Shown: positions 23,969 through 33,235, counted from the first letter of the stretch. The stretch: DNA of 64,000 bases from Alphaproteobacteria bacterium (GCA_028292825.1 JAQGLO010000144.1:1-64000); one strand, 5' to 3'. Notes: a model not told the origin generated them from the letters alone. Numbers and translations are program-made.

Positions 23969-24934
23969 ATGTTCGACCTGAAACAGGTGCGGTGTTTCGT
24001 GGCGGTGGCCGGGGAAATGAATTTCGCCCGCGCCGCCAAGGAAATGAACATGACGCAGTCGCCGCTGCGCCGGCAGATCCGCCTGCTCGAAGAGGATCTC
24101 GGCGTGCATCTGCTCGACCGTGGCGCCGGGCATGTGCGGCTGACACGGCCAGGGCGCACTTTCCTCAGCGATGCGCGCCAGATCCTGCAGGCTACCACCG
24201 CCGGAACCGCGATTACGCGGCAGGTGGCCTCCGGCGAGCGCGGCACCATCACATTGGGCTTCACCACCACGGCCGGCTATGTGCTGATGCCGCAGATGGT
24301 GGCGTCCTGCCGCGCACATTTGCCCGATGTCACGCTGCTGTTGCGCGAGATGTCGTCGGCGCAGCAGATCGAAGAGGTGATCGCGGGCCGGATGGATTTC
24401 GGCCTGGTATGGACGGGATCGGCGCCGGTCCTGTCCGGCATGCCCATGGCGTCCGAACCGCTTGTCGCGGCCCTGCCGGCGAATGACCCGCGCCTGCGCA
24501 AGGCCTCGCTTTCGCCGTCCGACTTCGACGGCCGCGCTTTCATCATGTACGACAGCGATGACGCGGCGCATCTGAACCGCATGGTGTCGGAGGTGCTGGA
24601 AGGCTTTTCCCCGCACATGGTCCATCATGCCGCCAATGCCCATGCCATCCTCAGCATGGTGGGCAGCGGCCTGGGGGCCGCCATGGTGCCGCTGTCGGCC
24701 GCCGGCCTGCATCTGAGCGGCGTCAGCTTCCGGCCGCTGAATTGCGACCGGTGCACCGATGTCGCGACCTCCGGCATATGGCGGGACGACAATTCCAATC
24801 CGGCGCTGGCGCGCTTCGTGGACATCATCGCAAAGCTGGAGCCTTCAGCCGCGCCGTCCGTAAAGCAGCGTCAGGTTGATCCGGCGATTGCCATAGCCCG
24901 GCGCAAAATGGATGTCGTCGGTCTCGTGGAATAG
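23969..24934 (+). CDS. LysR-family regulator 1
   Basis: A 321-residue LysR-type regulator. The N-terminal winged helix (residues 1-60) has FVAVAGEMNFARAAKEMNMTQSPLRRQ-type sequence, written here only as its key FARAAKEMNMTQSPLRRQIR helix. Residues 90-290 form the periplasmic-binding-like effector domain (GTITLGFTTTAGY, VGSGLGAAMVP). It starts 13 bp after a UxuA-like gene, so it is probably co-transcribed. Its last 30 codons run 90 bp into the 3' end of the convergent TPR/oxygenase gene, which makes its tail (SVKQRQVDPAI...) partly a reading of the other gene's antisense strand. It is a likely regulator of this sugar-acid cluster, with an acidic sugar derivative as coinducer (inferred). Confidence 0.88.
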   Translation: MFDLKQVRCFVAVAGEMNFARAAKEMNMTQSPLRRQIRLLEEDLGVHLLDRGAGHVRLTRPGRTFLSDARQILQATTAGTAITRQVASGERGTITLGFTTTAGYVLMPQMVASCRAHLPDVTLLLREMSSAQQIEEVIAGRMDFGLVWTGSAPVLSGMPMASEPLVAALPANDPRLRKASLSPSDFDGRAFIMYDSDDAAHLNRMVSEVLEGFSPHMVHHAANAHAILSMVGSGLGAAMVPLSAAGLHLSGVSFRPLNCDRCTDVATSGIWRDDNSNPALARFVDIIAKLEPSAAPSVKQRQVDPAIAIARRKMDVVGLVE

Positions 24935-26662
24935 GTCGGAATCGAAGATCACGGCACGATTGGCGCGATAGGGCACGGTCAGGGATCTGGCGCCCTGGCT
25001 TTGCAGGAAGCGGCGGCCGGCCTCGGCATCGACATTGTATTTGGCGAAGTCCCAGTCCAGCGGGGCGGGCTGGTCCCAGATGACCAAGCCACCATGCGCG
25101 GGATCCAGATTGGCGGCGTCCGGCGTGATCCAGAAATTGACATTCACGGCGGCGAAATCGGCATGCAGGGGTATGCCGGTAATGCGCTCCCCATATTTGA
25201 AGGCCCATAGCTGCAGCAGCGGATGGCCCGCGAAAATGCCGGGATAGCGGGCCGGCAGCTCGGCCGCGATCTGCGCCAGCAGGGGGCAGGCAATGCCATG
25301 CTCGGGAAAGGCGCCCAGATAGCCGCCGTCATACACTTCGCGCCAGATCGTGGAGTCGGCGCAGAAATGGCGCAACGCGGTCAGAGCATCCGGCGTCAGG
25401 AAATCGTCGATCACCACAACCGGATGATCGCCGCGCCATTGCGCCGCGATGCCGGGATGATGGTGGATCGCCGGTCCCGGCATGGCGCCGCCGCCGGCCA
25501 GGTGCAGCGGGCCCAGCGGATCGGGCGCGCCATGTCGGCGCTGTTCTTCATCGTGCCTGCGCTTGTGTTTCGCCACGGATTCACTCTGTGCGCCGCACAC
25601 CTGCACGGCATGGCGGGTCAGCAACGCAAAGCCTTCCGCAATCTCTCCCAGCTCCATCAGGACATAGCCCAGATTGTAGCCCGGCTCGGCAAAGTCGGGC
25701 GCCGCTGCGATGGCGGCGCGATAGGATGCGGCAGCCTCCTGCAGGCGCCCGTCATCGCGCAGCAGGTTGGCCAGATGGTTGTGCGCCTGCGCCAGGCGCG
25801 GATCGCAGGCGATGGCGGCGCGATAAGCATCGGCGGCCGCCGCGAGCCTGCCCAGGGCGCGCAGCGCATTGCCGCGATTGCTGTGGGCGGCGGCGAGGCC
25901 GGGATCGGCTTTCAGCGCCTGGTCATAGGCGCTGAGCGCATCTTCATGCTGGTCGCTGTTGAAAAGCAGGACGCCCAGATTCAGGTGCGCGGCGGCAAAG
26001 GCGGGGAAAGCCGCGATGGCGCTGCGATAGCAGGCCTGCGCCTGCCCGCTGTCGCCGGCGGCTTCCTGCGCCATGGCAAGATTGTACCACGCGTCGGCAT
26101 AGCCGGGCGCAAGCATGACGGCCTGGCGATAGGCAGGCCGGGGGTCCTGGCCCGCGGCGGCGAGGGCGTTGCCCAGATTATAATGTGCCACCGCGAAATC
26201 CGGGCGCTGCGCGATGGCCTGATGCAGGTGCGTGATGGCTTGCGCAACAGCGCCGCTTTCCTGCAGGGCGGTGGCGAGATTGATTTCTGCCTCGGCAAAA
26301 TCCGGCTGGATCGCCAGGGCGCGCCGATACAGTGCGATCGCCTGGTCCAGCTGATGGGCCTGGTGATGGTGGCTCGCCTGGGCGTGAAGATCGGTTGCTT
26401 CCAGCCGTCGCCGCAATGTGAGCGTTACCGCCTGTGTTGCGGGGCCGGCCAGTCCCCGCTGCGAAGCAGCGTCCATCAAGGCGAGCGCGGTCCCGACCTG
26501 GCCGTGCGCCATCAAGGCTTTGGCGTAATCGACCCAGGCGCCTTCACGGTCCGGGTTGCGTTCAAGAGCCGCCTTCCGGGATGCCAGTCCGTCGTGCGAT
26601 CCACCGGCAGCTTTCTGTATCGTGCGCTGCGGCGCAGCAATGCCGGGCATCTTCGTCTTCAT
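24845..26662 (-). CDS. TPR protein with C-terminal 2OG-Fe(II) oxygenase domain
   Basis: About 605 residues from ATG 26662. A TTG at 26698 would add 12; neither start has a clear ribosome site. Residues about 70-365 are nine to ten tetratricopeptide repeats (AHYNLGNALAAAG, AAHSNRGNALRALG, AHNHLANLLRDDG). After a linker, residues about 405-605 look like a 2-oxoglutarate/Fe(II) dioxygenase: LHADF gives the HxD pair, followed by VIFDSDLFHET for the distal His and NRRINLTLL with the 2OG-binding Arg. The oxygenase may hydroxylate a protein or small molecule bound through the TPRs. No signal peptide is seen. Its start is divergent from UxuA-like paralogue 2, across the conserved 30-bp motif. Its link to sugar metabolism is uncertain. 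Confidence 0.82.
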   Translation of the reverse strand: MKTKMPGIAAPQRTIQKAAGGSHDGLASRKAALERNPDREGAWVDYAKALMAHGQVGTALALMDAASQRGLAGPATQAVTLTLRRRLEATDLHAQASHHHQAHQLDQAIALYRRALAIQPDFAEAEINLATALQESGAVAQAITHLHQAIAQRPDFAVAHYNLGNALAAAGQDPRPAYRQAVMLAPGYADAWYNLAMAQEAAGDSGQAQACYRSAIAAFPAFAAAHLNLGVLLFNSDQHEDALSAYDQALKADPGLAAAHSNRGNALRALGRLAAAADAYRAAIACDPRLAQAHNHLANLLRDDGRLQEAAASYRAAIAAAPDFAEPGYNLGYVLMELGEIAEGFALLTRHAVQVCGAQSESVAKHKRRHDEEQRRHGAPDPLGPLHLAGGGAMPGPAIHHHPGIAAQWRGDHPVVVIDDFLTPDALTALRHFCADSTIWREVYDGGYLGAFPEHGIACPLLAQIAAELPARYPGIFAGHPLLQLWAFKYGERITGIPLHADFAAVNVNFWITPDAANLDPAHGGLVIWDQPAPLDWDFAKYNVDAEAGRRFLQSQGARSLTVPYRANRAVIFDSDLFHETDDIHFAPGYGNRRINLTLLYGRRG

Positions 26663-26716
26663 ATGCCAAGCATGCGCTGTCCCACTCGTCGCGTGCAAGC
26701 GACCTGCTCAAATCCT

Positions 26717-26746
26717 GCATCGATCAATAGGACCTTTGGTTTAGAC
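26717..26746 (+). promoter_or_regulatory. Conserved 30-bp cluster motif, site 1
   Basis: It begins GCATCGATCAATAGGACC and ends GGTTTAGAC. Nineteen of 30 positions are identical in the sites at 28071-28100 and 34292-34321. It lies 78 bp before the start of UxuA-like paralogue 2. The TTAGAC end could serve as a -35 element, with the GCATC...ATAG part as operator. Confidence 0.65.
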
Positions 26747-26824
26747 GGCGCCGCCAAACCGCTCTATCGTTCGACAAAGCGCCGGATAATGGAGCGCCAT
26801 AAAACAAGAATTCCGAGGGAAGCC

Positions 26825-27979
26825 ATGGATCGTCGCAAGTTCGTATCGATTTCCGGATTGGGAGCCGCCGCCGCGGCCGCAGGCTCGGTCTCTCCCGGGT
26901 CTGTCGCCGTCGCGGCTTCGGCGAAATCACCGTCCGCCTGCGCCAGCGCCAAGCTGCCGCCGCTGAAGGCGCGGATGGGCCACCAGTTCGGGACCCTGAC
27001 CGACAAAAGCGCCGGCTGGATCGGGCGTTTTGGCGTCGATGCCATCTGCACCAATCCGAAGACCCTGGATCCGAACCGGCTTTATCCCACTGTCGACGAA
27101 ATGAAGGCGATGCTGGACATTGCCGGCAAGTACAAGATCAAGGTCGAGATCGTCGACAGCGTGCTTCTGACCTCATCGCTGGTCGACCGTGAAAAGCATC
27201 CGGCCATCATGCTGGCCCAGTCGCCGGAACGCGACCGCGACATCGAGGCGTTTCAGAATCACATTCGCACCTGCGCCGCCACCGGCATCCGTACCCTCAA
27301 ATACAACATGTCCCTTCTGGGCGTGGTGCGGTCCGAGGAAGTGCCGGGCCGTGGCGACACGGTCTACAACAAGTGGAATTACCAGGAGGCGGCCGCCAAG
27401 AATCCCCCTCTGACGCGCGCTGGCGTGGTCAATGCTGATGCCTTCTGGGAACGCATTGACTATTTTCTCACCCATGTCGTGCCGGTGGCCAACGAGTACA
27501 AGGTGCGCATCGCCTGCCACCCGCAGGATCCCGGCATGCCGCCGCAGGGTTATCGCGGCATCGATCGGGTGCTCGGCACCATCGACGGGCTGAAGAAGTT
27601 CGTCACCATGCATGAAAGCCCCTATCACGGGCTGAACTTCTGCCAGGGCACCGTCAGCGAAGACCTGCGCAACCCGAATGCCGAGATCGGCGACGTCATC
27701 CGCTGGTTCGGCAGCCGCAAGAAGATCTTCAATGTCCATTTCCGCAACATTCGCGGCCACCGCGATGATTTCGTGGCCGAGATGTTCCCGGACGAGGGCG
27801 ATGTCGATTTCGTCAAGGCGCTGAAGGTCTATCGCGAAGTGGGCTATGAGGATCTGCTGATGCCCGATCATTCGCCGCGCGTTCCCGGCGAAGACAATGA
27901 ACAGTCGCAGCGGGAAAATTTCCCCTTCGAGTTCGGCTATATCCGCGGCCTTATCGACGCCGAAAAACACATCGTTTAA
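26825..27979 (+). CDS. Tat-exported UxuA-like TIM-barrel dehydratase, paralogue 2
   Basis: 384 residues from ATG 26825, with GAGGGA just upstream. The frame is open far upstream, but that part is only the antisense of the TPR gene. The twin-arginine signal DRRKFVS is followed by an Ala-rich hydrophobic segment. The mature part matches paralogue 1 nearly motif for motif: YPTVDEMKAM, ACHPQDPGMPPQGY, SPYHGLNFCQGTVSE, KKIFNVHFRNIRGH, MFPDEGDVDF. The CHPQDP loop is closest to the CHPDDP loop of classical UxuA. It is preceded by the conserved 30-bp motif and followed 211 bp later by paralogue 3. Dehydration or isomerisation of a sugar acid in the periplasm is inferred. Confidence 0.85.
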   Translation: MDRRKFVSISGLGAAAAAAGSVSPGSVAVAASAKSPSACASAKLPPLKARMGHQFGTLTDKSAGWIGRFGVDAICTNPKTLDPNRLYPTVDEMKAMLDIAGKYKIKVEIVDSVLLTSSLVDREKHPAIMLAQSPERDRDIEAFQNHIRTCAATGIRTLKYNMSLLGVVRSEEVPGRGDTVYNKWNYQEAAAKNPPLTRAGVVNADAFWERIDYFLTHVVPVANEYKVRIACHPQDPGMPPQGYRGIDRVLGTIDGLKKFVTMHESPYHGLNFCQGTVSEDLRNPNAEIGDVIRWFGSRKKIFNVHFRNIRGHRDDFVAEMFPDEGDVDFVKALKVYREVGYEDLLMPDHSPRVPGEDNEQSQRENFPFEFGYIRGLIDAEKHIV

Positions 27980-28070
27980 TTCGCGAAACGCCACGCATGG
28001 AGAACGGAGAAGTCTTCTTCTCCGATCCCTTGCGTGTGCGCTCTCGCCCGCGCGCATTCATCAGATTATC

Positions 28071-28100
28071 GCATCAATCGATAGAGCATTCGGTTTTGAC
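28071..28100 (+). promoter_or_regulatory. Conserved 30-bp cluster motif, site 2
   Basis: It begins GCATCAATCGATAGAGCATT and ends GGTTTTGAC, 90 bp before UxuA-like paralogue 3. In this copy the preceding bases create TATCG-N7-CGATA, a perfect dyad that also fits the ATC-N9-GAT form of LysR sites. TTGACT at its end is a plausible -35. Confidence 0.65.
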
Positions 28101-28190
28101 TTATCGGACTCGTTATCTCACGGTCGTTGAAAAGGCGCGGAGCGGCAAACCGCCCGCCGACACGCAGATGTCGCATGAACAGGGGACGGC

Positions 28191-29426
28191 ATGACGGAAT
28201 TCGATCGCCGCAAACTCGTCGGCATGTCCGGCCTGGTGGCCGGCGCCGCCGCGATGGGCGCAATGCCGGTCGAGGCCGCGCAGGCAAAGGCATCGGCTGG
28301 AACGCGCAAGCCCATGCTGGTGAAGCTGGGATGCCAGAGCGGACCGGCCACCGACGAACATTTTGCTTTCCTGGCGCGCTATGGAATCAAGAATATCGTC
28401 GCCAGCGCGGTTCAGTCCGATCGCAAGCGGCCTTACCCCACCGTCGAAGAACTGAAGGCGCTGCGCACCAATGCCGCGACGCACGGACTGAGCGTCGACA
28501 TGACCAATTGCAGCTTCATGACGGCGGCGCCCATTTCGCAAATCATGCTGGGCCTGCCAGGGCGTGACGTGGAGATCGAGAATTTCAAGGTGCTGCTGAA
28601 GAACTGCGCCGAGGCGGGCATTCCCGCGCTGAAATACAATCTTCCCATCATGCCGATCCTGCGCAGTTCGGTGGTGGCGGGGCGCGGCGACAGCTACAAT
28701 CACCGCTGGCGCCTCAGCGAGATGCAGGGCAGCCCGATGATGACGGCTTGGGACGAGGAAGGTTCGGATTCCGAGTTTCCGGGCTTCCCCAACCATCTGG
28801 ACGGCGCCCAGCCGGCGGCGTCCATCATTCACGGCGCGTCGGACCGCTCGGTCTACCGGGTCTCGGACTGGGAACGCATTGTCGGCAAGCCGACCGCCGA
28901 AGAACTGTGGGCGCGCATCGACTATTTCCTGGAGCGCGTGGTGCCGGTGGCCACGCAATACAAGGTCCGCATGGCGCTGCATCCCGAAGATTGCGGCGTG
29001 CCGCCGGAAGGCTATCACGGCGTGCCGCAGGTTCTGGGCACCATCGAAGGCCTCAAGCGCTTCGTCACCACCCAGGACAGCCCCTATCACGGCCTGGCAT
29101 TCTGCCAGGGCACGATCTCCGAAGACCTGACTGATCCCAGGACACAGGTCTATGAGGTGATCCGCTGGTTTGGCAGCCGCAAGAAAATCTTCCTGGTGCA
29201 TTTCCGCAATGTGCGCGGTCATCGCGACGATGTCCTGGTCGAGATTTTCCCGGACGAGGGCGATGTCGACATGGTCAAGGCGCTGCGCGCCTATCGCGAC
29301 GTCGGTTATGACGGAATGCTGGTGGCCGACCACATTCCCATGGGGCCGCCCAGTTCGGGGCCCGCCAACTGGTCTTTCTGTTACGGGTACATCCGCGGGC
29401 TGCTGCAGTCCGCGGCGGAAGTCTGA
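28191..29426 (+). CDS. Tat-exported UxuA-like TIM-barrel dehydratase, paralogue 3
   Basis: 411 residues with the twin-arginine signal DRRKLVGMSG. It is the most divergent of the three paralogues. The metal/substrate loop reads ALHPEDCGVPPEGY, and a segment of about 40 residues (roughly 185-225, Ser/Pro/Asp-rich, ...SDSEFPGFPNHLDG) is inserted where the others have only a short loop. The core motifs SPYHGLAFCQGT, KKIFLVHFRNVRGH and GYDGMLVADH remain. The insertion probably reshapes the active-site entrance, so a different substrate is likely. It is followed 30 bp later by a TonB-dependent receptor gene with its own ribosome site, so the two are likely co-transcribed and may import what the enzymes convert. 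Confidence 0.84.
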   Translation: MTEFDRRKLVGMSGLVAGAAAMGAMPVEAAQAKASAGTRKPMLVKLGCQSGPATDEHFAFLARYGIKNIVASAVQSDRKRPYPTVEELKALRTNAATHGLSVDMTNCSFMTAAPISQIMLGLPGRDVEIENFKVLLKNCAEAGIPALKYNLPIMPILRSSVVAGRGDSYNHRWRLSEMQGSPMMTAWDEEGSDSEFPGFPNHLDGAQPAASIIHGASDRSVYRVSDWERIVGKPTAEELWARIDYFLERVVPVATQYKVRMALHPEDCGVPPEGYHGVPQVLGTIEGLKRFVTTQDSPYHGLAFCQGTISEDLTDPRTQVYEVIRWFGSRKKIFLVHFRNVRGHRDDVLVEIFPDEGDVDMVKALRAYRDVGYDGMLVADHIPMGPPSSGPANWSFCYGYIRGLLQSAAEV

Positions 29427-29456
29427 CAACAAGAATATCGTTCAAGGGGAAACATC

Positions 29457-32240
29457 ATGACTCGCAATCTTCTGGTCACGACATCGGTGCTGGCGCTGGG
29501 ACTGAGCTGGGGCACGGCGGCCTTCGCGCAACAGGACCAGGCCGTTGAATCGGTGACCGTGACGGGCTCGCGCATCGTGCGCGAAGGCTATCAGGCGCCC
29601 ACCCCGATGCAGGCGATGCCCGCCGCGTCGCTGGAACAGGCCAATCCGTCCAACCTGGGCGACTCGCTGCGCCAGATTCCGGTGCTGTCGGCCTCGGTCG
29701 GCGCGCGCGGCTCGACGGGCTCGGGCGGTTCGGGCGGCACCTTCCTGAACCTGCGCAACCTGGGCCAGGGCAACACGCTGGTGCTGCTGGACGGCAACCG
29801 CTTCGTGCCCACCACCCCGAACTCGACCATCGACATCAACATGCTGCCGCAGAACCTGGTGTCGCGCGTCGACATCGTGACCGGCGGCGCCTCGGCAGCC
29901 TATGGCTCCGATGCGGTGACCGGCGTGGTCAACTTCGTGCTGGACCGTGAATATGTCGGCTTCAAGGGCAACCTGCGCGGCGGCGTGGACAATATGGGCA
30001 CCGCCCAGGAAGCCGGCCTCGACCTGGCCTTCGGCACCAGCTTCGGCAATGGCCGCGGCCATTTCCTCTCCAGCCTGGAGCTGTACAAAAGCCAAGGCGT
30101 CTATTCGCTGCTGGGCACCAAGCTGGGCCAGCGCAGCTGCCAGAACATCACCCTGCCGGCCGGCAGCGCGACGACCCAGGGCTTTTATTGCGACGTGCGC
30201 TCCTCCCAGGCCAACTTTACCGGCCTGATCGGGGCGGGCCCATTGAAAGGCACCACCTTCGACGTCAACGGCGCGCCGATCCCGTTCAACTACGGCACGC
30301 TCGTCACCTCAACCACCATGGTGGGCGGCGACGGCATCAAGCTGTCCTTCCTGCCGGGCGAAATTCCCGCCAAGCGCGGCGTCTTCTACAACCGCGCCAG
30401 CTGGGACTTTTCGGACAGCCTCAGCGCCTATGCCGAAGTCAGCTATGGCATCGCCAATTACGACTACCAGATCGGGTCCTATGACCAGAATCTGGGCACC
30501 ACCGCGCTGACCATCCAGAAGGACAATGCCTATCTGCCGCAGTCGCTGAAGGATCGCATGACGGCGGCCGGCGTCACCAACTTCGCGCTGAACAAGTACT
30601 TCGCCAACCTGCCGCGTTCCTGGATCCAGAACCACAACAACACCCTGCGTCTGGTCGCCGGCTTTGAAGGCAAGATGTTCAAGGACTGGACCTACGACGC
30701 GCATTTCGAGCATGGCCAGACCAACTCCAGCGTCTATGCACTGCAGGACGAGGATCTGGGCCATATGGCCCTGGCGTCGGATGCCATCGTCAATCCCGCG
30801 ACCGGGCAGATCGTCTGCCGCTCGACCATCGCCAATCCGACCAATGGCTGCGTGCCCTATAACGTCTTCGGCAGCAACGGCATCTCGCCGCCGGCCACCG
30901 GAGAAGGCTTCAACGGCGCCACCGACGGCCAGCTCAAATACCTGACCGGCACGGACTGGAAGAAGACAAAGATCCTCCAGGACAATGCCGCCGTTAACAT
31001 TCACGGCAATCCGTTCGACAACTGGGCTGGTCCAGTCTCCGTCGCCACTGGCATGGAATATCGCAAGGAGTCGATGAACCAGATTTCCGACCCCTATGGC
31101 TTCACGGTCAGCACCATCACCAATGCGCCGGGCCAGTATCGCGTGGGCAATTATGGTCCGCAGGTCGGCTCCTATGATGTGGTCGAGGGCTATGTCGAAA
31201 CCGTGGTGCCGTTGCTGCGCAATCTGCCCTTCGCCCAGAGCGTCGACTTCAATGGCGCCGTGCGCGAAACCGGCTACAGCACGTCCGGCAACACCTTTAC
31301 CTACAAGGGCGGCGTGACTTGGGACGTCAATGACGATGTCCGCTTCCGCGCCACCCGGTCGCGCGACGTGCGTGCCCCGAACCTGACCGAACTGTTTGCC
31401 GGTGTCAGCTTCGGCCATGGCCCGATCGTCGACTATCTGACACCCGGCAATCCGGTGAATGCCCAGGCCTTCAACTTCACCCAGGGCAATGCGGCCCTGA
31501 AGGCGGAAGTGGGCAATACCACGACGGCGGGCATCGTGCTGCAACCGTCCTGGCTCGCGGGCTTCCAGACTTCGGTCGACTGGTTCAACATCGACATCAG
31601 CAACAACATCTCGTCGATCAGCAGCCAGCAGATCGTGCTGAACTGTTCGCAGGGATCCACCGCACAGTGCGCCTACATCACGCGCGACGCGGCCGGCAAC
31701 CTGACGGGCGTCTATGCGGTGCCGCAGAACCTGCTCAACCAGTCCTATGCCGGCGTCGACCTGGAAAGCAGCTACAACTTCGATCTGCAGGACGTCACCG
31801 AGCTGGATGGCAACATCACGCTGCACGGCATCCTGAACTACGTCTACAAGTACATTCAGGCGACCCAGGGTGTGCCGACGGCCAACGCGGCCGGCACCCA
31901 GGGCAACCCGATGTGGCGTGGTACCTTCCAGGTGTCGTACAATAATGGGCCGTTTACCTGGTTCACCCAGGCCCGCTGGTCCGGCCAAGGCGTCTTCTCC
32001 AAGCAGATTCCGGTCACGACCCTGCCGCGGATCCATATCGGTGCACAGACTCTGATCGACATGAATGTGGAATATTCCGTCCCGGTCGGCCATGGCGCGG
32101 TCGTACCGTTCCTCAACGTCACGGACATCTTCAACGACACCCCGCCGCCCGACCCGAATCCGAACACGGCGGCTTATGGCTCCAATCAGTATGACCCGCT
32201 GGGACGCACGTTCCATGCCGGCATTCGCTTCAAGTTCTGA
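29457..32240 (+). CDS. TonB-dependent receptor of the sugar-acid cluster
   Basis: A 927-residue outer-membrane receptor. The signal peptide (1-24, ends AAFAQ) is followed by a TonB-box-like stretch (ESVTVTGSRI), the plug domain (about 45-160, with LRNLGQGNTLVLLDGNR and DIVTGGASAAYGSDAVTGVVNF), then a 22-strand-type barrel ending in RFHAGIRFKF with a C-terminal aromatic. There is no N-terminal STN domain, so it transports but does not signal through FecR. A GGGG ribosome site precedes the ATG. It sits between UxuA-like paralogue 3 and a secreted propeller gene 14 bp downstream, which implies uptake of the cluster's carbohydrate substrate. Confidence 0.92.
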   Translation: MTRNLLVTTSVLALGLSWGTAAFAQQDQAVESVTVTGSRIVREGYQAPTPMQAMPAASLEQANPSNLGDSLRQIPVLSASVGARGSTGSGGSGGTFLNLRNLGQGNTLVLLDGNRFVPTTPNSTIDINMLPQNLVSRVDIVTGGASAAYGSDAVTGVVNFVLDREYVGFKGNLRGGVDNMGTAQEAGLDLAFGTSFGNGRGHFLSSLELYKSQGVYSLLGTKLGQRSCQNITLPAGSATTQGFYCDVRSSQANFTGLIGAGPLKGTTFDVNGAPIPFNYGTLVTSTTMVGGDGIKLSFLPGEIPAKRGVFYNRASWDFSDSLSAYAEVSYGIANYDYQIGSYDQNLGTTALTIQKDNAYLPQSLKDRMTAAGVTNFALNKYFANLPRSWIQNHNNTLRLVAGFEGKMFKDWTYDAHFEHGQTNSSVYALQDEDLGHMALASDAIVNPATGQIVCRSTIANPTNGCVPYNVFGSNGISPPATGEGFNGATDGQLKYLTGTDWKKTKILQDNAAVNIHGNPFDNWAGPVSVATGMEYRKESMNQISDPYGFTVSTITNAPGQYRVGNYGPQVGSYDVVEGYVETVVPLLRNLPFAQSVDFNGAVRETGYSTSGNTFTYKGGVTWDVNDDVRFRATRSRDVRAPNLTELFAGVSFGHGPIVDYLTPGNPVNAQAFNFTQGNAALKAEVGNTTTAGIVLQPSWLAGFQTSVDWFNIDISNNISSISSQQIVLNCSQGSTAQCAYITRDAAGNLTGVYAVPQNLLNQSYAGVDLESSYNFDLQDVTELDGNITLHGILNYVYKYIQATQGVPTANAAGTQGNPMWRGTFQVSYNNGPFTWFTQARWSGQGVFSKQIPVTTLPRIHIGAQTLIDMNVEYSVPVGHGAVVPFLNVTDIFNDTPPPDPNPNTAAYGSNQYDPLGRTFHAGIRFKF

Positions 32241-32254
32241 TCAGGAGAGACCGC

Positions 32255-33235
32255 ATGGAAAAATTGATAGGAAAGCGGGCATTTCTTGCGGCGGGACTGG
32301 GCCTCGGCGCCAGCGCCGCGATGGCGCAGATCGAGCAGCCGCTGCCGGGCCGCAAGCCGGGCACCGATATGCTCAATCGCAGCCTGGCAAGCCCGCCGCC
32401 GAAGAAGAAGATTCCCAACCGGATGGCCAAGACCACCAAGATGTGGCTAACGCCATCGGGCTATCCCAACTGCATCGCCACCGATCCGGATGGCAAGGGA
32501 TTCTGGGTGGCCGAGCAGCGTCATGACGGGCGCCCGGAAGCGGTCTGGCTGCTGGACTTCAATGGCAAGGTACTCAAGACCCTTCATCAGGGAACGCGCG
32601 ATTGCACCGGCATGACGGTCGGCGGCGGCTATATCTGGAGCGCCTGCGAAGGCGCGGCCCAGATCAACCATCCCAATCCGCCGATCGATGGCGTGTTCCA
32701 GGTGGACATCAATACCGGCAAGGAGGTCAGCCGCCGGCAGATTCCGTTCGGCCCGCCCGAGGATGGCGGATCCAGCCATGGTATGGCGTTCGATCATACC
32801 ACGGGCAAGCTGTGGATCGCCGCCGACCGCATGGGCTGTCTCATGCGCATCGATCCGAAAAGCTGGCAGGTGGAATACATGTTCCGGGAAACGCGCATTC
32901 CCGAATTCACCACTCGCCTCCATGGCATCGAGTATGACGATGGTTTCCTGTGGCAGGTGGGCGGCATCCAGAAGGAAGGCAGCCTTGGTTATGAAGGCTA
33001 CACACCGGGGCTGGTCAAATACGACACCCGGAGCGGTGAGGTGGTGGAAACCGTAACCTTCCTGCCGGGCCAGGGGGATATCCACGACGTCGCCGTCCAC
33101 AAGGGGCAACTTTACGGCGTCGATGCCGGCGAGCATCCCAGCTGGTCCATCGACAAGCCGGAATGGCAGCACGCGGGATATCCGCCCATGAACAGCCCTT
33201 CCGGCGGGACCGTTTTCAAGATTGATCTGGTCTGA
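32255..33235 (+). CDS. Exported beta-propeller (SMP-30/NHL-like) protein
   Basis: 326 residues with a Tat-like or Sec signal (GKRAFLAAGLGLGASAAMAQ, cleavage about residue 25). The mature part shows repeated blade patterns: NCIATDPDGKGFWVAEQ, TVGGGYIWSAC, GMAFDHTTGKLWIAADRMG, LHGIEYDDGFLWQVGG and IHDVAVHKGQLYGVDAG. This resembles SMP-30/gluconolactonase-type or NHL-type propellers. It may be a periplasmic lactonase or a sugar-binding protein; the catalytic Asp/Glu set cannot be assigned by eye. It follows the TonB receptor by 14 bp with an AGGAGA ribosome site, so it is in the same operon. Confidence 0.72.
   Translation: MEKLIGKRAFLAAGLGLGASAAMAQIEQPLPGRKPGTDMLNRSLASPPPKKKIPNRMAKTTKMWLTPSGYPNCIATDPDGKGFWVAEQRHDGRPEAVWLLDFNGKVLKTLHQGTRDCTGMTVGGGYIWSACEGAAQINHPNPPIDGVFQVDINTGKEVSRRQIPFGPPEDGGSSHGMAFDHTTGKLWIAADRMGCLMRIDPKSWQVEYMFRETRIPEFTTRLHGIEYDDGFLWQVGGIQKEGSLGYEGYTPGLVKYDTRSGEVVETVTFLPGQGDIHDVAVHKGQLYGVDAGEHPSWSIDKPEWQHAGYPPMNSPSGGTVFKIDLV

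Noticed and set aside
25223-26824. Long plus-strand open frame preceding UxuA-like paralogue 2, giving an apparent 918-residue protein
   Set aside because: This part is the antisense of the TPR/oxygenase gene. The ATG at 26825 has a ribosome site and starts a Tat signal, so only the last 384 codons are real.
28113-29432. 439-codon minus-strand open frame
   Set aside because: Antisense of UxuA-like paralogue 3; similar shadows appear opposite paralogues 1 and 2 (22717-24270 and 27173-28057).
30309-32216. 635-codon minus-strand open frame
   Set aside because: It lies wholly opposite a clear TonB receptor and shows no recognisable motifs.
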